This document shows positions 17,282-26,495 of a stretch of DNA of 64,000 nt, piece after piece. Position 1 is the first letter of the stretch, and the number at the start of each line of letters is the position of its first letter. The translations under genes were made by a program, and so were the position numbers. Location of the stretch: contig NZ_JAQBOC010000031.1 of NCBI RefSeq assembly GCF_028288225.1, positions 62,001-126,000 of the forward strand. The letters are read 5' to 3'. The notes beneath the pieces were generated by a model. It ran no database searches. It worked only from the letters and a program-made list of their open reading frames with translations, and was not told the DNA's origin. This stretch comes from Mucilaginibacter sp. (GTDB lineage Bacteria > Bacteroidota > Bacteroidia > Sphingobacteriales > Sphingobacteriaceae).

Positions 17282-17310
17282 AAAAAAACCAACCCCGCAG
17301 GATTGGTTTT
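17282..17310 (-). terminator. Terminator after the DUF2723 gene
   Basis: AAAACCAA (17285-17292) faces TTGGTTTT (17303-17310) across a ten-base loop, with a poly-A run on the plus strand (poly-T for the minus-strand transcript). A lone GCTTTCAGC-type word arm (about 17331-17360) lies between it and the stop codon. Confidence 0.7.
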
Positions 17311-17365
17311 ATCAATATTGAATGTTCTAACCTTTTAGCTTTTGCCTTTCAGCTTTCACCTCAAA

Positions 17366-20300
17366 TTATTGCTGAGGCTGCTGCCTTTGTAAAACAGGAG
17401 CAAACTTATTGCTGTAATCTTTTAATTGCGCGCTAAGCTTGGCGCTTAAAGCTGTTTGGTGGTTATCACTAGTGATGCCTACCATCGCATTAATAAACGA
17501 TACGCCGTACTGTACATTACGCAGATCTAAATTGCCTGAATTATTTTTCAGCAGGTTATAGTTATAATCAAGCTGGTCAACAATGTAATTATCTACGCTG
17601 GTTATAAACTTGTTGGCTAAAACATTATCATGCAGGCCATAGGCTGTTTGCGCCATAAATATTTTACGGTCGGCAACTTCCAGTCCGGGGTTTATATCAG
17701 GCATTACGTCATCAAATTTATGCAGGGCCTTTATTGCCAGGTCAGGGTGACCATCTTTTACCAATCCATCGGCCAGGTCAAGGAAGGTTGTTACCATAAC
17801 CGGGTAAAACATAGTGGTAGACTCATGATCCAAATATTTGGCAGTTTTAAAGTTGCCATATTTAAACTTGGTCATCATGTTGTTATACATCACCAGGCTA
17901 TTGATCTTACCTAACTGATCGTGGGTGCTGGTATCAGGCTTAAATGGTATCAGGTGATAGGTGAAGCCTTCTTTATAAAGATAAGGCTGCAATCCTATCA
18001 GGTTTTCGTTACCAATAGTTGTGGTAAAGCAAATAGGCCTTTTCCAGTTATTATGTGCCAATATGTCAAGCATAGCCAGGTTTTCTTTGGTCACATAGTT
18101 GGAGGTGTATTTCCACTCCATAACTGAAGCAAGCTTATCTTTCTGTTCGGGAGTTATTACATGGTTCTTTAATACATCATCAGGATTGATGGTGATCTTG
18201 AAGTTTTTAGTAGGCAGGTAGTTTCCATAATCGCCGCTTTGGTATTGTACCTGCGCAGCTTTATCATCTGACGATATAAAATCAAAAACCTCTTTTACCT
18301 CAACAGATCCCGCAATCTTTTTATCATCAAAATAAATAACATCACGTACACCTTCTTTATATTTATCATAAGGCATGGTAATAGGCAATGGTTCAGAAGC
18401 ATTCATTTTACCCTGCATCTGGCGGATGTACCAATCGCCTGTAAATAAGCTCAGGTTAACTATGCGTACATCCGGACGGATGCCTTCAACTTCCTGGTCA
18501 TACCATAACGAGTAAGTATCATTATCGCCATAAGTAAATAAGATAGCATTTGGCGGGCACGATATAAGGTAATTATAAGCCATATCATGCGGCGTCATTT
18601 TGGTTGAGCGGTCATGCGCTTTCCATTCCTGTTTTGCCATAATAACCGGGGCAGCCAGCAGACAAACAACGGTAGCTAAAATAGCAGCAACCTTAGGGCT
18701 TAACTTAACGCGGATAAGCTCGGCAAGAGCAATTACCCCAAGGCCTATCCATATAGCAAAGGCATAGAAAGAGCCAACATAGGAGTAGTCACGTTCGCGT
18801 GGTTGAATGCTCGGCTGGTTTACATATAATACAATGGCTAAGCCAGTAAAAAAGAACAGCAGCAGCACTACCAGCGCATCGCGTTTTTTACGTTGAAAAT
18901 GATAGATGGCACCCAGTAAGCCAATAATTAAAGGCAAAGCATATAACGGGGTATAGGTGGTGCCTAACTGAATTCCCTGGTTTGGGATCTTTGGACCGCC
19001 CACAACAGATTTTGGCAGGTGTCTGCCGCCATCTAAAATGCCGCTTGTCCAGTTACCGTCAATGCCGGTCATGCTTTGTTGCCCGTCGGCATCGTTATAG
19101 CGGCCAACAAAGTTCCATAAAAAGTAGCGCACATACATTTGGTAAACCTGCCAGCTGGCCAGCCATTTTAGGTTGTCGGCAAATGTTGGGGCGGCGCCTT
19201 CATCCATTTGTAACCATTGACGATAAAATTGCGGGTCCTGACCTTCGCTGCTATACATACGCGGCAAAAAGGTGGTATGGTCATAAACATAATTTGTTTT
19301 TTTACCGGCATTTTCATAGCTGGTTTTACCTTTACGATAAAGCGTGCTGCCTTCGGTTTGATCAATAACCTTGGCATCAAAATACTGGCCGTATAACAAA
19401 GGTGCTTCGCCATACTGAATGCGGTTTAAATAACCATAAAGCGTAAAGGCATTATCCGGATGTGAGTTATTCAGATCGGGATTAGCTGTGGCCCTGATAG
19501 GGATATAAGCAAATGAGCTGTAACCTAAATAAACAAAAGATATACACAGGAATGCCAGGTTCATTAAAGGCTTTTTATTACGGATACTGTAAATAATACC
19601 AGCAACCAAAATGCCTGCAATTATAAGGAACCACACAAATGCACCGCTCCAGAACCCTGTACCTAATGAGTTTACAAAGAAAAGATCGAAGTAAGCGGCT
19701 ATTTTTATAGAATATCCCCTTATGCCATATTGAACAAATACTAATATAAGCACACCTATTAAAAATGTACCGATAGCACCGCTTACGCTTATGTTTTTAC
19801 CGCGGCGGAAATAATAAACCATAGCAATTGCCGGGATAGTTAACAGGTTGAGCAGGTGGATGCCTATTGAAAGGCCAATTATATAGGCTATAAATACCAG
19901 CCATTTATCTGCACCCGGCTCATCAGCATGGGCATCCCATTTCAATATCGCCCAAAAAACTACTGCAGTACATAGCATTGATAATGCAAACACGATGGTT
20001 TCAACAGCTGAGAACCAGAAAGTATCAGTATAGGTAAAGGCAAGTGCGCCAACCAAGCCTGCACCCATTATAAGAATTATGCGGTTTTGATCTTCCGGAT
20101 CGCCGGGTTTGCCTGCTAACATTTTTTTAGCAATGGCAGTAATGCTCCAAAAAAGGAACATAATGGTTGCACCGCTGGCAATGGCCGACATTAAGTTAGT
20201 AAAGTAAGGCACCTTTGCATTGTTGCCAAATGATAACAACGAAAATACTTTACCCAGCATAGCAAACATTGGGTAGCCGGGCTGGTGGGCCACCTGTAAA

Positions 20301-20431
20301 CGGTATGCGCAGGAGATAAACTCGCCGCAGTCCCAAAAACTTACAGAAGGCTCTAAAGTAAGGATGTAGGTAAGTGATGCTATGGCAAAACAAAGCCAGC
20401 CTAAAAGATTATTTATTTTTTTGTATTGCAT
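17366..20431 (-). CDS. DUF2723 membrane glycosyltransferase (protein O-mannosyltransferase-like)
   Basis: 1021 residues. Residues 1 to about 600 carry a GT-C-like membrane bundle of about a dozen helices. The first loop TLEPSVSFWDCGEFISCAYR followed by QVAHQPGYPMFAMLG is the DUF2723 signature, with acidic residues in DCGE likely catalytic. The C-terminal 400 residues are soluble (CPPNAILFTYGDNDTYSLWY; then helical repeats) and probably extracytoplasmic. Family knowledge: the eukaryotic relative TMEM260 O-mannosylates proteins; Bacteroidota are known for periplasmic protein O-glycosylation. That this copy does so is inference. Confidence 0.85.
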   Translation of the reverse strand: MQYKKINNLLGWLCFAIASLTYILTLEPSVSFWDCGEFISCAYRLQVAHQPGYPMFAMLGKVFSLLSFGNNAKVPYFTNLMSAIASGATIMFLFWSITAIAKKMLAGKPGDPEDQNRIILIMGAGLVGALAFTYTDTFWFSAVETIVFALSMLCTAVVFWAILKWDAHADEPGADKWLVFIAYIIGLSIGIHLLNLLTIPAIAMVYYFRRGKNISVSGAIGTFLIGVLILVFVQYGIRGYSIKIAAYFDLFFVNSLGTGFWSGAFVWFLIIAGILVAGIIYSIRNKKPLMNLAFLCISFVYLGYSSFAYIPIRATANPDLNNSHPDNAFTLYGYLNRIQYGEAPLLYGQYFDAKVIDQTEGSTLYRKGKTSYENAGKKTNYVYDHTTFLPRMYSSEGQDPQFYRQWLQMDEGAAPTFADNLKWLASWQVYQMYVRYFLWNFVGRYNDADGQQSMTGIDGNWTSGILDGGRHLPKSVVGGPKIPNQGIQLGTTYTPLYALPLIIGLLGAIYHFQRKKRDALVVLLLFFFTGLAIVLYVNQPSIQPRERDYSYVGSFYAFAIWIGLGVIALAELIRVKLSPKVAAILATVVCLLAAPVIMAKQEWKAHDRSTKMTPHDMAYNYLISCPPNAILFTYGDNDTYSLWYDQEVEGIRPDVRIVNLSLFTGDWYIRQMQGKMNASEPLPITMPYDKYKEGVRDVIYFDDKKIAGSVEVKEVFDFISSDDKAAQVQYQSGDYGNYLPTKNFKITINPDDVLKNHVITPEQKDKLASVMEWKYTSNYVTKENLAMLDILAHNNWKRPICFTTTIGNENLIGLQPYLYKEGFTYHLIPFKPDTSTHDQLGKINSLVMYNNMMTKFKYGNFKTAKYLDHESTTMFYPVMVTTFLDLADGLVKDGHPDLAIKALHKFDDVMPDINPGLEVADRKIFMAQTAYGLHDNVLANKFITSVDNYIVDQLDYNYNLLKNNSGNLDLRNVQYGVSFINAMVGITSDNHQTALSAKLSAQLKDYSNKFAPVLQRQQPQQ

Positions 20432-20566
20432 GGATTACAAATAATGGTTTATTGCAGGGTAAATATCAGGATTTTTAACACTTTTTTCACTAAAACAGGT
20501 TCGGCTTAACAACTTTTAACATATTAATAGGCTGCACGGCTTTAAAAGTTGCAAATATGGTAAAAA

Positions 20567-20603
20567 AGTCGGGAAAATCAGTAAGGTCCGGAAGACCGTA
20601 AAG
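20567..20603. repeat. Single AGTCCGGAAAG-family word arm between divergent genes
   Basis: AGTCGGGAAAATCAGTAAGG plus the following TCCGGAAGACCGTAAAG belongs to the AGTCCGGAAAG word family seen at seven other spacers in this window. No facing arm was found before the next gene. The rest of the spacer (20432-20730) is AT-rich and should hold the divergent promoters; TTATTTTG about 37 bases before the barrel gene's start resembles the Bacteroidota -7 element TAnnTTTG imperfectly. Confidence 0.55.
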
Positions 20604-20730
20604 TACTAAAGAAGAAAAGGTAATTGCCATTTAAGGTTAAATACATTTACAAAAGTAGCCCAAATCAAATTTTTATTTCACCGTAAATAATACTTATTTT
20701 GTTGCGATGCAAAATATTGGCTGTTTACCT

Positions 20731-22332
20731 ATGAGGAAACTAATACTACTTACTATAATTATAGCGTTTTCAGTCAATTTAAGTAAGGGGCAGTCTGTTT
20801 ACCTGCCTTATTCATACCAGCTCGATCAAAAATTTAATTCAAGCGTTTATTCCATACAAAGTTCACTTCACACATCATTAAAGCCATTTTTAATAGACAG
20901 CACCTTAAGCTCCACGTATAATGCGATTATGAACCGGGGCGTTGATAGTAGCCGCAAAACTTGGATAGTGCGCAAAATATTTAATGAGCATGTGTTTGAT
21001 GTAAAAACCAAAGAGTACACTTTTTATGCTGATTACCTGCCCGACCTGCTGATAGGCCGCGATTTTACAGACAAGGTTACCACTAACCTTAATACCCGGG
21101 GGTTCCAGGCCGGTGGTACAGTTGGCGATAAGTTTTCATTTTATACCAGCGGTTTTGAAAATTCGGCTAAGTTTCCCGGCTACTATAATGATGTTGTTAA
21201 TAAATATGCCTTTATCCCTGGCCAGGCTTATAACAGAAGCTATCATGGACAACCTACAGGCTCGCAGGACTGGTCGTACGTAACGGCTATAATATCATAT
21301 ACACCTATAAAACAATTAAATATTACTTTAGGTACCGATAAAACATTTATTGGCGATGGCTACCGTTCATTGCTGCTCTCTGATTTTTCGGCCAATTACC
21401 CATTGCTGCGCTTAACTGCAAATCTGGGAAAGGTTCAGTATATGATGATGTGGGCATACCTGGAAGATATTAACCTGCATAAATTTGACACTTTTGGCAG
21501 CAATCGCCGTAAATGGGCAGTTTTTCACTATTTAGACTGGAACATTACAAACCGACTATCGTTAGGTTTTTTTAATGCCCTGATAGCACAGGAAGCTGAT
21601 GACAATGGTAACTTTCATGGCTTTGATGTGAATTATGTAAATCCACTGTTTTTTTCAAGCTCGCTGGGGCCATCATCACAGCCTGATAATGTGCTGGTAG
21701 GCTTTACGGGTAAATATAAAATATTTGACAAAACAGCTGTTTACGGGCAATTACTTATAGATGATTTTAAAGCAAGCAATTTCTTTTCAGGCAGTAATAC
21801 TACCGATAACACCAATGGTGTTCAGTTGGGCATCCGGGGTGCCGATTTGTTTAGGGTGAAAGGCTTTAACTACCTGCTTGAGTATAACAGCGTTAAACCA
21901 TATACTTATGCAAGCCCACAGGCAATAACAAGCTATACTGATTATAGCCAGCCGCTCGGCGATCCGCTTGGAGCAAACTTCAGGGAGTTTATCGGGATCC
22001 TGAACTATTCGATCGGCAATTTTGATTTTACGGGTCAGTTTAATTATGCACGATACGGAGTTGACCCTGCAGATATGAATTTTGGTAAAGACCCTTTCAA
22101 ACCTACTACTTCGGCATCAGCCACAACAACAGACATAGGGCAGGGACAAACTGCCAGCTTACATTATGCCGAAGGAACAGTATCATACCTTGTAAACCCT
22201 AAATATAACCTCCGTTTTGAGTTAGGCGGCCTTTACCGTGAAGAGAAGAACAACAGTACCGGCATCAGAAAAACATCATTAATTACCTTTGGCTTGCGCA
22301 GCACATTCAGAAGCATTTATCATGATTTTTAG
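20731..22332 (+). CDS. Wzi/RemB-like outer-membrane beta-barrel protein
   Basis: The signal peptide MRKLILLTIIIAFSVNLSKG is followed by QSVYLPYSYQLDQKFNSSVY, the typical opening of Bacteroidota proteins annotated as gliding motility RemB or capsule assembly Wzi. The rest is a barrel: LGTDKTFIGDGYRSLLLSDF, YMMMWAYLEDIN, and SLGFFNALIAQEAD, ending in a strand LITFGLRSTFRSIYHDF with a C-terminal Phe. It is probably an outer-membrane surface polysaccharide or adhesion protein; a motility role is not shown. ATG 20731 starts the signal; an ATG at 20707 adds eight residues. Confidence 0.7.
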   Translation: MRKLILLTIIIAFSVNLSKGQSVYLPYSYQLDQKFNSSVYSIQSSLHTSLKPFLIDSTLSSTYNAIMNRGVDSSRKTWIVRKIFNEHVFDVKTKEYTFYADYLPDLLIGRDFTDKVTTNLNTRGFQAGGTVGDKFSFYTSGFENSAKFPGYYNDVVNKYAFIPGQAYNRSYHGQPTGSQDWSYVTAIISYTPIKQLNITLGTDKTFIGDGYRSLLLSDFSANYPLLRLTANLGKVQYMMMWAYLEDINLHKFDTFGSNRRKWAVFHYLDWNITNRLSLGFFNALIAQEADDNGNFHGFDVNYVNPLFFSSSLGPSSQPDNVLVGFTGKYKIFDKTAVYGQLLIDDFKASNFFSGSNTTDNTNGVQLGIRGADLFRVKGFNYLLEYNSVKPYTYASPQAITSYTDYSQPLGDPLGANFREFIGILNYSIGNFDFTGQFNYARYGVDPADMNFGKDPFKPTTSASATTTDIGQGQTASLHYAEGTVSYLVNPKYNLRFELGGLYREEKNNSTGIRKTSLITFGLRSTFRSIYHDF

Positions 22333-22344
22333 GAGAAGTCCGAA

Positions 22345-22529
22345 AGTCGGTAAAGTCCGGAAGTCCGAAAGATAGGATGGTGTTATGTTGAAATTTAGCC
22401 TTGAGCCCAAAGTCGTTAGTCTTAAGCCAGGAAAAGAATAAAACTCACTTAAGACTAATAACTTTGACTTAACACCAATAAATTTCAACACAAATAATTT
22501 TTCTTTCGGACTTCCGGACTTTCCCGACT
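22345..22529. repeat. Nested inverted-repeat element, no gene inside
   Basis: The outer arms 22345-22371 and 22503-22529 are 27-base inverted copies of the AGTCGG-TAAAGTCCGGAAG word with one mismatch. Inside, two further inverted pairs nest: TTGAAATTTA (22388) with TAAATTTCAA (22479), and TTAGTCTTAAG (22416-22426) with CTTAAGACTAA (22448-22458). The 338-base spacer 22333-22670 holds this element and then the leader of the receiver gene. The 70-codon minus-strand ORF across it is rejected. Confidence 0.75.
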
Positions 22530-22670
22530 CCCTTCTAATTTTTGTTGCCTCAAATCAAATATAATCCGGCATTATAGCGTTATATATCCCGAAACCTGAT
22601 TAAACCATTTATCAACAAACCAATCCAACTTAGTATAGCCGACACTTTTACAAAACTGATTGATTTAACT

Positions 22671-23030
22671 ATGCTTAAGCGGATATTAATACTTGATGAT
22701 AACCAGGATATATTAGACGTTGTTAAAGAAGCGCTATTATATGAGCGGTATGAAGTTACAATAACTTCAGAAACCGAAAATATTATTGAAGCCATACAGA
22801 CCTGCAAACCCGACCTGGTTATGCTTGACTATAAATTGAACGGAACCAGGGGCGATGATATTTGTCGCCAGATAAAAGCCCACCAGCAGCTTAACAATAT
22901 TCCCGTAATTATTTGCTCTGCTTACCTTAATAAAGATGACCTGCTTGCCTGCGGCTGCGATGCCATTATATCAAAACCCTTTGGTTTGGATGAACTTGTG
23001 GATACTGTGAATGGGTTGGTTTATTGTTAG
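22671..23030 (+). CDS. Single-domain response regulator
   Basis: A 119-residue CheY-like receiver with no output domain. The acidic pocket is Asp9 and Asp10 (LILDDN); the phosphoacceptor is Asp53 in VMLDYKLNG; Ser83 (ICSAY) replaces the usual Thr; Lys102 lies in SKPFG. It probably acts in a phosphorelay or by protein contact. No kinase is adjacent, so the partner is unknown. A convergent terminator separates it from the DUF4382 gene. Confidence 0.88.
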   Translation: MLKRILILDDNQDILDVVKEALLYERYEVTITSETENIIEAIQTCKPDLVMLDYKLNGTRGDDICRQIKAHQQLNNIPVIICSAYLNKDDLLACGCDAIISKPFGLDELVDTVNGLVYC

Positions 23031-23041
23031 TTTAAAAGAAA

Positions 23042-23080
23042 AAAAAAGAAGCCGCCTCTTGTGGATACAGCTTCTTTTTT
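23042..23080. terminator. Bidirectional terminator
   Basis: A perfect 11-base inverted repeat AAAAAAGAAGC (23042-23052) / GCTTCTTTTTT (23070-23080) with a 17-base loop sits between convergent stop codons. A and T runs flank it on both strands, so it can serve both genes. Confidence 0.85.
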
Positions 23081-23095
23081 CAATGCAATTATAAA

Positions 23096-23860
23096 TTATT
23101 GAACAATTGTTACTGTCCCCATATCCCGTACAGAGCCATTTGCCACAGTAACGTTATTAACTACTTTTATAGCAAAAGGACTAACAGGTAAAAATTTAAC
23201 ACTATAAGTTCCTGCTGCAAGGCCTGAGAAATAAAATTTACCGGAAGCGTCAGCTACGGTGCCAACCGTATCGGTACCTGTTATTGCATACACTTTTGGG
23301 GAGGACAAAGCTGGGCTAACTATACCGGTTAACGCGCCGGAAACCGCCTCGGAATATGCGCGTATAACGGGTTTTAAAATATACTTACCATTACCTGTAA
23401 GCACAATTGACTGTGCTGCATCAAAATCAAGCTTCAAAGTATAGTCAATACCTGCAGTAAGGTTATCATGCAAATTTAGTTTTACTCCGGATGTTTGTCC
23501 GCTGGGTGTGGTTAAATCATACGAAGTTCCGTTCACAATAACAGTGTTGCCGGTTGTATTGAGCACTAAACGTACCTGTTGTATGGTGCCGGCTGGAATA
23601 TCCTGCGATGCCAGCAAGGTATCTTTACCCAATCTGAAATGAAGAATATCAATTGGGCCCCCACCAACATTAAGGGTATGCTCACCTGTTGCGGTAACTA
23701 TCACCACACTTTTTATATTTAATATAACAGCACCATAAAGCCCGGGCGCATCAGTTAATTTAACGTTAACATGTGCAGAGCCTGAGCCGGAACTATTTTT
23801 TTTGCACGACGAGAAACCTATACATAAAAATGCAGCGGCGAGTAAAATGTAATTTTTCAT
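23096..23860 (-). CDS. DUF4382 lipoprotein with C-terminal carboxypeptidase-regulatory-like domain
   Basis: 254 residues. The lipobox FSSC at about residue 19 is followed by KKNSSGSGS. Residues 28-170 are DUF4382 (HVNVKLTDAPGLYGAVILNI; IPAGTIQQVRLVLN; YTLKLDFDAAQSIVL). Residues 172-254 form a transthyretin-like beta-sandwich (GALTGIVSPALSSPKVYAIT; FYFSGLAAGTYSVKFLP). It is probably a surface or periplasmic lipoprotein of unknown role. Single gene. Confidence 0.82.
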   Translation of the reverse strand: MKNYILLAAAFLCIGFSSCKKNSSGSGSAHVNVKLTDAPGLYGAVILNIKSVVIVTATGEHTLNVGGGPIDILHFRLGKDTLLASQDIPAGTIQQVRLVLNTTGNTVIVNGTSYDLTTPSGQTSGVKLNLHDNLTAGIDYTLKLDFDAAQSIVLTGNGKYILKPVIRAYSEAVSGALTGIVSPALSSPKVYAITGTDTVGTVADASGKFYFSGLAAGTYSVKFLPVSPFAIKVVNNVTVANGSVRDMGTVTIVQ

Positions 23861-24110
23861 AGTAAAATTTAGTATTTAGTTTATATTATTCAGGCACAAC
23901 GGAAATATTACACAATTGTTTCTTTACAATAAAATTGGTTGACTATCAATTACATAAAAACATGCGTTACATTTAGTAGCGTAAAGGGTATTTTTGCTTG
24001 TCGCTGTGTTGGTCTTTGGCTTTGTATTAATACACTTCATTTAAAAACAACTGCTTTCTTATTAAATCCAATCAATCAAAAAACACTATTTTTGCGCAAA
24101 TTTTAGCGGG

Positions 24111-24980
24111 ATGAGTAAAGTAAAAGTAGGTCTGGTACAAATGAGCTGTACTGCCAACAAACAGGAAAATTTAGATAAAGCGATTGTTAAAGTTAGGGAA
24201 GCAGCCCAAAAAGGCGCACAGATAGTTTGCTTGCAGGAGCTATTTACCTCGCTTTATTTTTGCGATGTTGAAGATTATGACAACTTTAAGCTGGCCGAGA
24301 CTATTCCCGGTCCATCAACAGGTGCACTGTCGGCTGTGGCAAAGGAGCTTGGCGTGGTGATAATTGCATCTCTTTTTGAAAAACGTGCACAGGGACTTTA
24401 CCATAATACTACCGCAGTTTTAGATGCCGACGGTGCTTATTTAGGTAAGTATCGCAAAATGCATATCCCTGATGATCCGGGTTTTTACGAAAAGTTTTAC
24501 TTCACTCCCGGCGACCTGGGCTATAAAGTATTTAAAACCAAATTTGCTACCATAGGAGTGCTGATCTGCTGGGATCAATGGTACCCCGAAGCCGCCCGGA
24601 TCACGGCGCTTATGGGTGCAGAGATCTTGTTTTACCCTACCGCAATAGGCTGGGCCACCACGCAGGACGAAGCAACAAACATTGAACAATACAACGCATG
24701 GCAAACCATCCAGCGCTCGCATGCAGTAGCTAATGGCGTACATGTGGTAAGTGTAAACAGGGTAGGTGAAGAAGCGGGTGTTAAGTTTTGGGGAGGATCA
24801 TTCTTTGCCAATCCGTTTGGCGCTTTGATCCATCAAACATCAACTGATGACGAAGTGGTTGTAGTGCAGGAGCTTGATCTGGCTAAATCTGATTATTACA
24901 GGAGCCACTGGCCATTTATGCGCGATAGGAGAATTGACTCTTACCAGCCAATCACTAAAAGATTTTTAGACGAGGAGTAA
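24111..24980 (+). CDS. aguB: N-carbamoylputrescine amidase
   Basis: A 289-residue nitrilase-superfamily enzyme with the catalytic triad Glu43 (VCLQELFTS), Lys116 (KYRKMHIPDD) and Cys153 (LICWDQWYPEAAR). GFYEKFYFTPGD and the C-terminal RDRRIDSYQPITKRF are typical of N-carbamoylputrescine amidases, which release putrescine, ammonia and CO2. Agmatine deiminase lies 490 bases downstream in the same direction, so the two form the agmatine-to-putrescine route. A four-helix-bundle cassette is lodged between them. Confidence 0.93.
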   Translation: MSKVKVGLVQMSCTANKQENLDKAIVKVREAAQKGAQIVCLQELFTSLYFCDVEDYDNFKLAETIPGPSTGALSAVAKELGVVIIASLFEKRAQGLYHNTTAVLDADGAYLGKYRKMHIPDDPGFYEKFYFTPGDLGYKVFKTKFATIGVLICWDQWYPEAARITALMGAEILFYPTAIGWATTQDEATNIEQYNAWQTIQRSHAVANGVHVVSVNRVGEEAGVKFWGGSFFANPFGALIHQTSTDDEVVVVQELDLAKSDYYRSHWPFMRDRRIDSYQPITKRFLDEE

Positions 24981-24983
24981 TTT

Positions 24984-25478
24984 AGTCCATGGTCGATGGT
25001 CCATAGACCATGGTAGGAAAATGCAAAGTAGATCATTCGGAATAGTCCATTGTAAAAGTTAATAAATAACTTAAATATTTTATGGCGTTTAAATTTGAAA
25101 ATCTTCAGGTATGGCAAAAGGCATTAGACTTAACTGATGAAATTAACTTACTAACCAAAAGTACTTTCCCAAAGGATGAGTTATTTATTTTAACCTCACA
25201 AATAAAAAGAGCTGCAGAGTCCGTAGTGCTTAATATAGTCGAAGGATGTACCGGTCAAACTAATTTAGTTTTCAAAAATTTCCTTAGTTATGCATTAAGA
25301 TCCGCTATTGAAGTGGTTGCCTGTTTATTTATTGCTAAACGAAGAAAGATAATTGGTAAAGATGATTTTCGAAAGCTGTACAATGAATATCAGTCGTTAA
25401 CAAAAATGATCACTGCATTAAGAAATACATTATAACAACCCAAAAACTACTATGGACCATCGACCATCGACTATGGAC
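24984..25478. repeat. Inverted-repeat-bounded four-helix-bundle cassette 1
   Basis: The left arm at 24984-25006 contains GGTCGATGGTCCATAG (24991-25006), exactly complementary to CTATGGACCATCGACC at 25450-25465. The right arm continues with a second partial copy to 25478 and runs into the aguA start codon. A further AGTCCATTG fragment lies at 25044. The enclosed 443 bases hold only the four-helix-bundle gene. In RNA the arms could form a stem of at least 16 pairs looping out that gene. Confidence 0.8.
25082..25435 (+). CDS. Four-helix-bundle protein (23S rRNA intervening-sequence / S23 type), copy 1
   Basis: 117 residues. It matches the four-helix-bundle family of S23-like proteins: MAFKFENLQVWQKALDLTDE, FPKDELFILTSQIKRAAESV, LNIVEGCTGQTN and FLSYALRSAIEVVACLF (usual NIAEG and AxxSxxE motifs, here NIVEG). 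Relatives are encoded in intervening sequences of 23S rRNA, and Avd of diversity-generating retroelements shares the fold. It forms basic pentamers that bind nucleic acid in the Avd case. About 60 percent identical by eye to copy 2 at 30719. It sits between aguB and aguA inside inverted repeats. Confidence 0.88.
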   Translation: MAFKFENLQVWQKALDLTDEINLLTKSTFPKDELFILTSQIKRAAESVVLNIVEGCTGQTNLVFKNFLSYALRSAIEVVACLFIAKRRKIIGKDDFRKLYNEYQSLTKMITALRNTL

Positions 25479-26495
25479 AATTTTCATTTCCCCGCCGAGT
25501 GGGCAAAACACATCGCTACCTGGCTTAGCTGGCCGCATAAGGAAGCGTCATGGCCGGGTAAGATAGATCTGATCTACCCAAAATACTGCGAGTTTATTAA
25601 AGTAGTAAGTGAGGGTGAGTTGGTGCGCATTAATGTAAAGGATGAGCAAATGGCTGCCTTTGCCAAACAGCAATTGATGGTTGCCGGTGTTGATTTGAAA
25701 CGCATTGAGTTTTTTGAGTTTGAAACCAATGATGCCTGGTGCAGGGATCATGGTCCGGCGTTTTTGATAAATAATGATACTAAGCAGAAGGCAATTGTTG
25801 ACTGGGGCTATAATGCCTGGGGCGGCAAGTATCCGCCGTTTGATTTGGATGATGTTATCCCCACAAAAATAGGAAAGCATTTTGATTTGCCGGTATATCA
25901 TCCCGGGATTGTGATGGAAGGCGGCTCGGTTGATTTTAACGGGAAAGGCACTTTAATAACCACAACAGCCTGTTTGCTTAATAAAAATCGTAATCCGCAT
26001 TTAAACAAGCAGCAGATAGAAGAATACCTGCAAAACTATTATGGAGTGGAGCAGGTTTTATGGCTGGGCGATGGTATTGCAGGCGATGATACCGACGGCC
26101 ATATTGATGATATTACCCGCTTTGTAAATGAGGATACCGTTGTTACTGTTGTTGAAGAAAACAGGAATGATGAGAATTATCACTTGCTGCAGGAAAATCT
26201 GCAGGAGTTAAAAACCATGCGCCTGCTTAACGGCAGGCAGCTGAATATTGTTGAGCTGCCAATGCCCGATGCGGTGATCTACGAAGATCAGCGATTACCC
26301 GCATCGTATGCTAACTTTTACATTGCCAACTTGGCCGTTGTGGTGCCTACCTATCGTTGTGCTAATGACGATAAAGCTCTTGCTATTTTACAAGACTCTT
26401 TCCCCGATAGAAAAGTTGTTGGCATTGATTCAACCGATATAATCTGGGGCCTGGGCAGTTTTCACTGTTTAAGCCAGCAAGAACCGGAGGTGTAA
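25473..26495 (+). CDS. aguA: Agmatine deiminase
   Basis: About 340 residues of the guanidino-group-modifying (PAD-like) fold. Visible motifs: FPAEWAKHIATWLSWPHKEA at the start, NDAWCRDHGPAFL (substrate Asp), MEGGSVDFNGKGTLITTTAC, GDDTDGHIDDITRF (catalytic His and Asp), and GLGSFHCLSQQEP with the nucleophile Cys near the end. It converts agmatine to N-carbamoylputrescine, the AguB substrate. ATG 25473 is preferred: the longer ATG at 25452 is made of the repeat word itself. Confidence 0.93.
   Translation: MDNFHFPAEWAKHIATWLSWPHKEASWPGKIDLIYPKYCEFIKVVSEGELVRINVKDEQMAAFAKQQLMVAGVDLKRIEFFEFETNDAWCRDHGPAFLINNDTKQKAIVDWGYNAWGGKYPPFDLDDVIPTKIGKHFDLPVYHPGIVMEGGSVDFNGKGTLITTTACLLNKNRNPHLNKQQIEEYLQNYYGVEQVLWLGDGIAGDDTDGHIDDITRFVNEDTVVTVVEENRNDENYHLLQENLQELKTMRLLNGRQLNIVELPMPDAVIYEDQRLPASYANFYIANLAVVVPTYRCANDDKALAILQDSFPDRKVVGIDSTDIIWGLGSFHCLSQQEPEV

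Noticed and set aside
22279..22491. 70-codon ORF on the minus strand
   Set aside because: It is read across the nested hairpin words, with no domain or start context.
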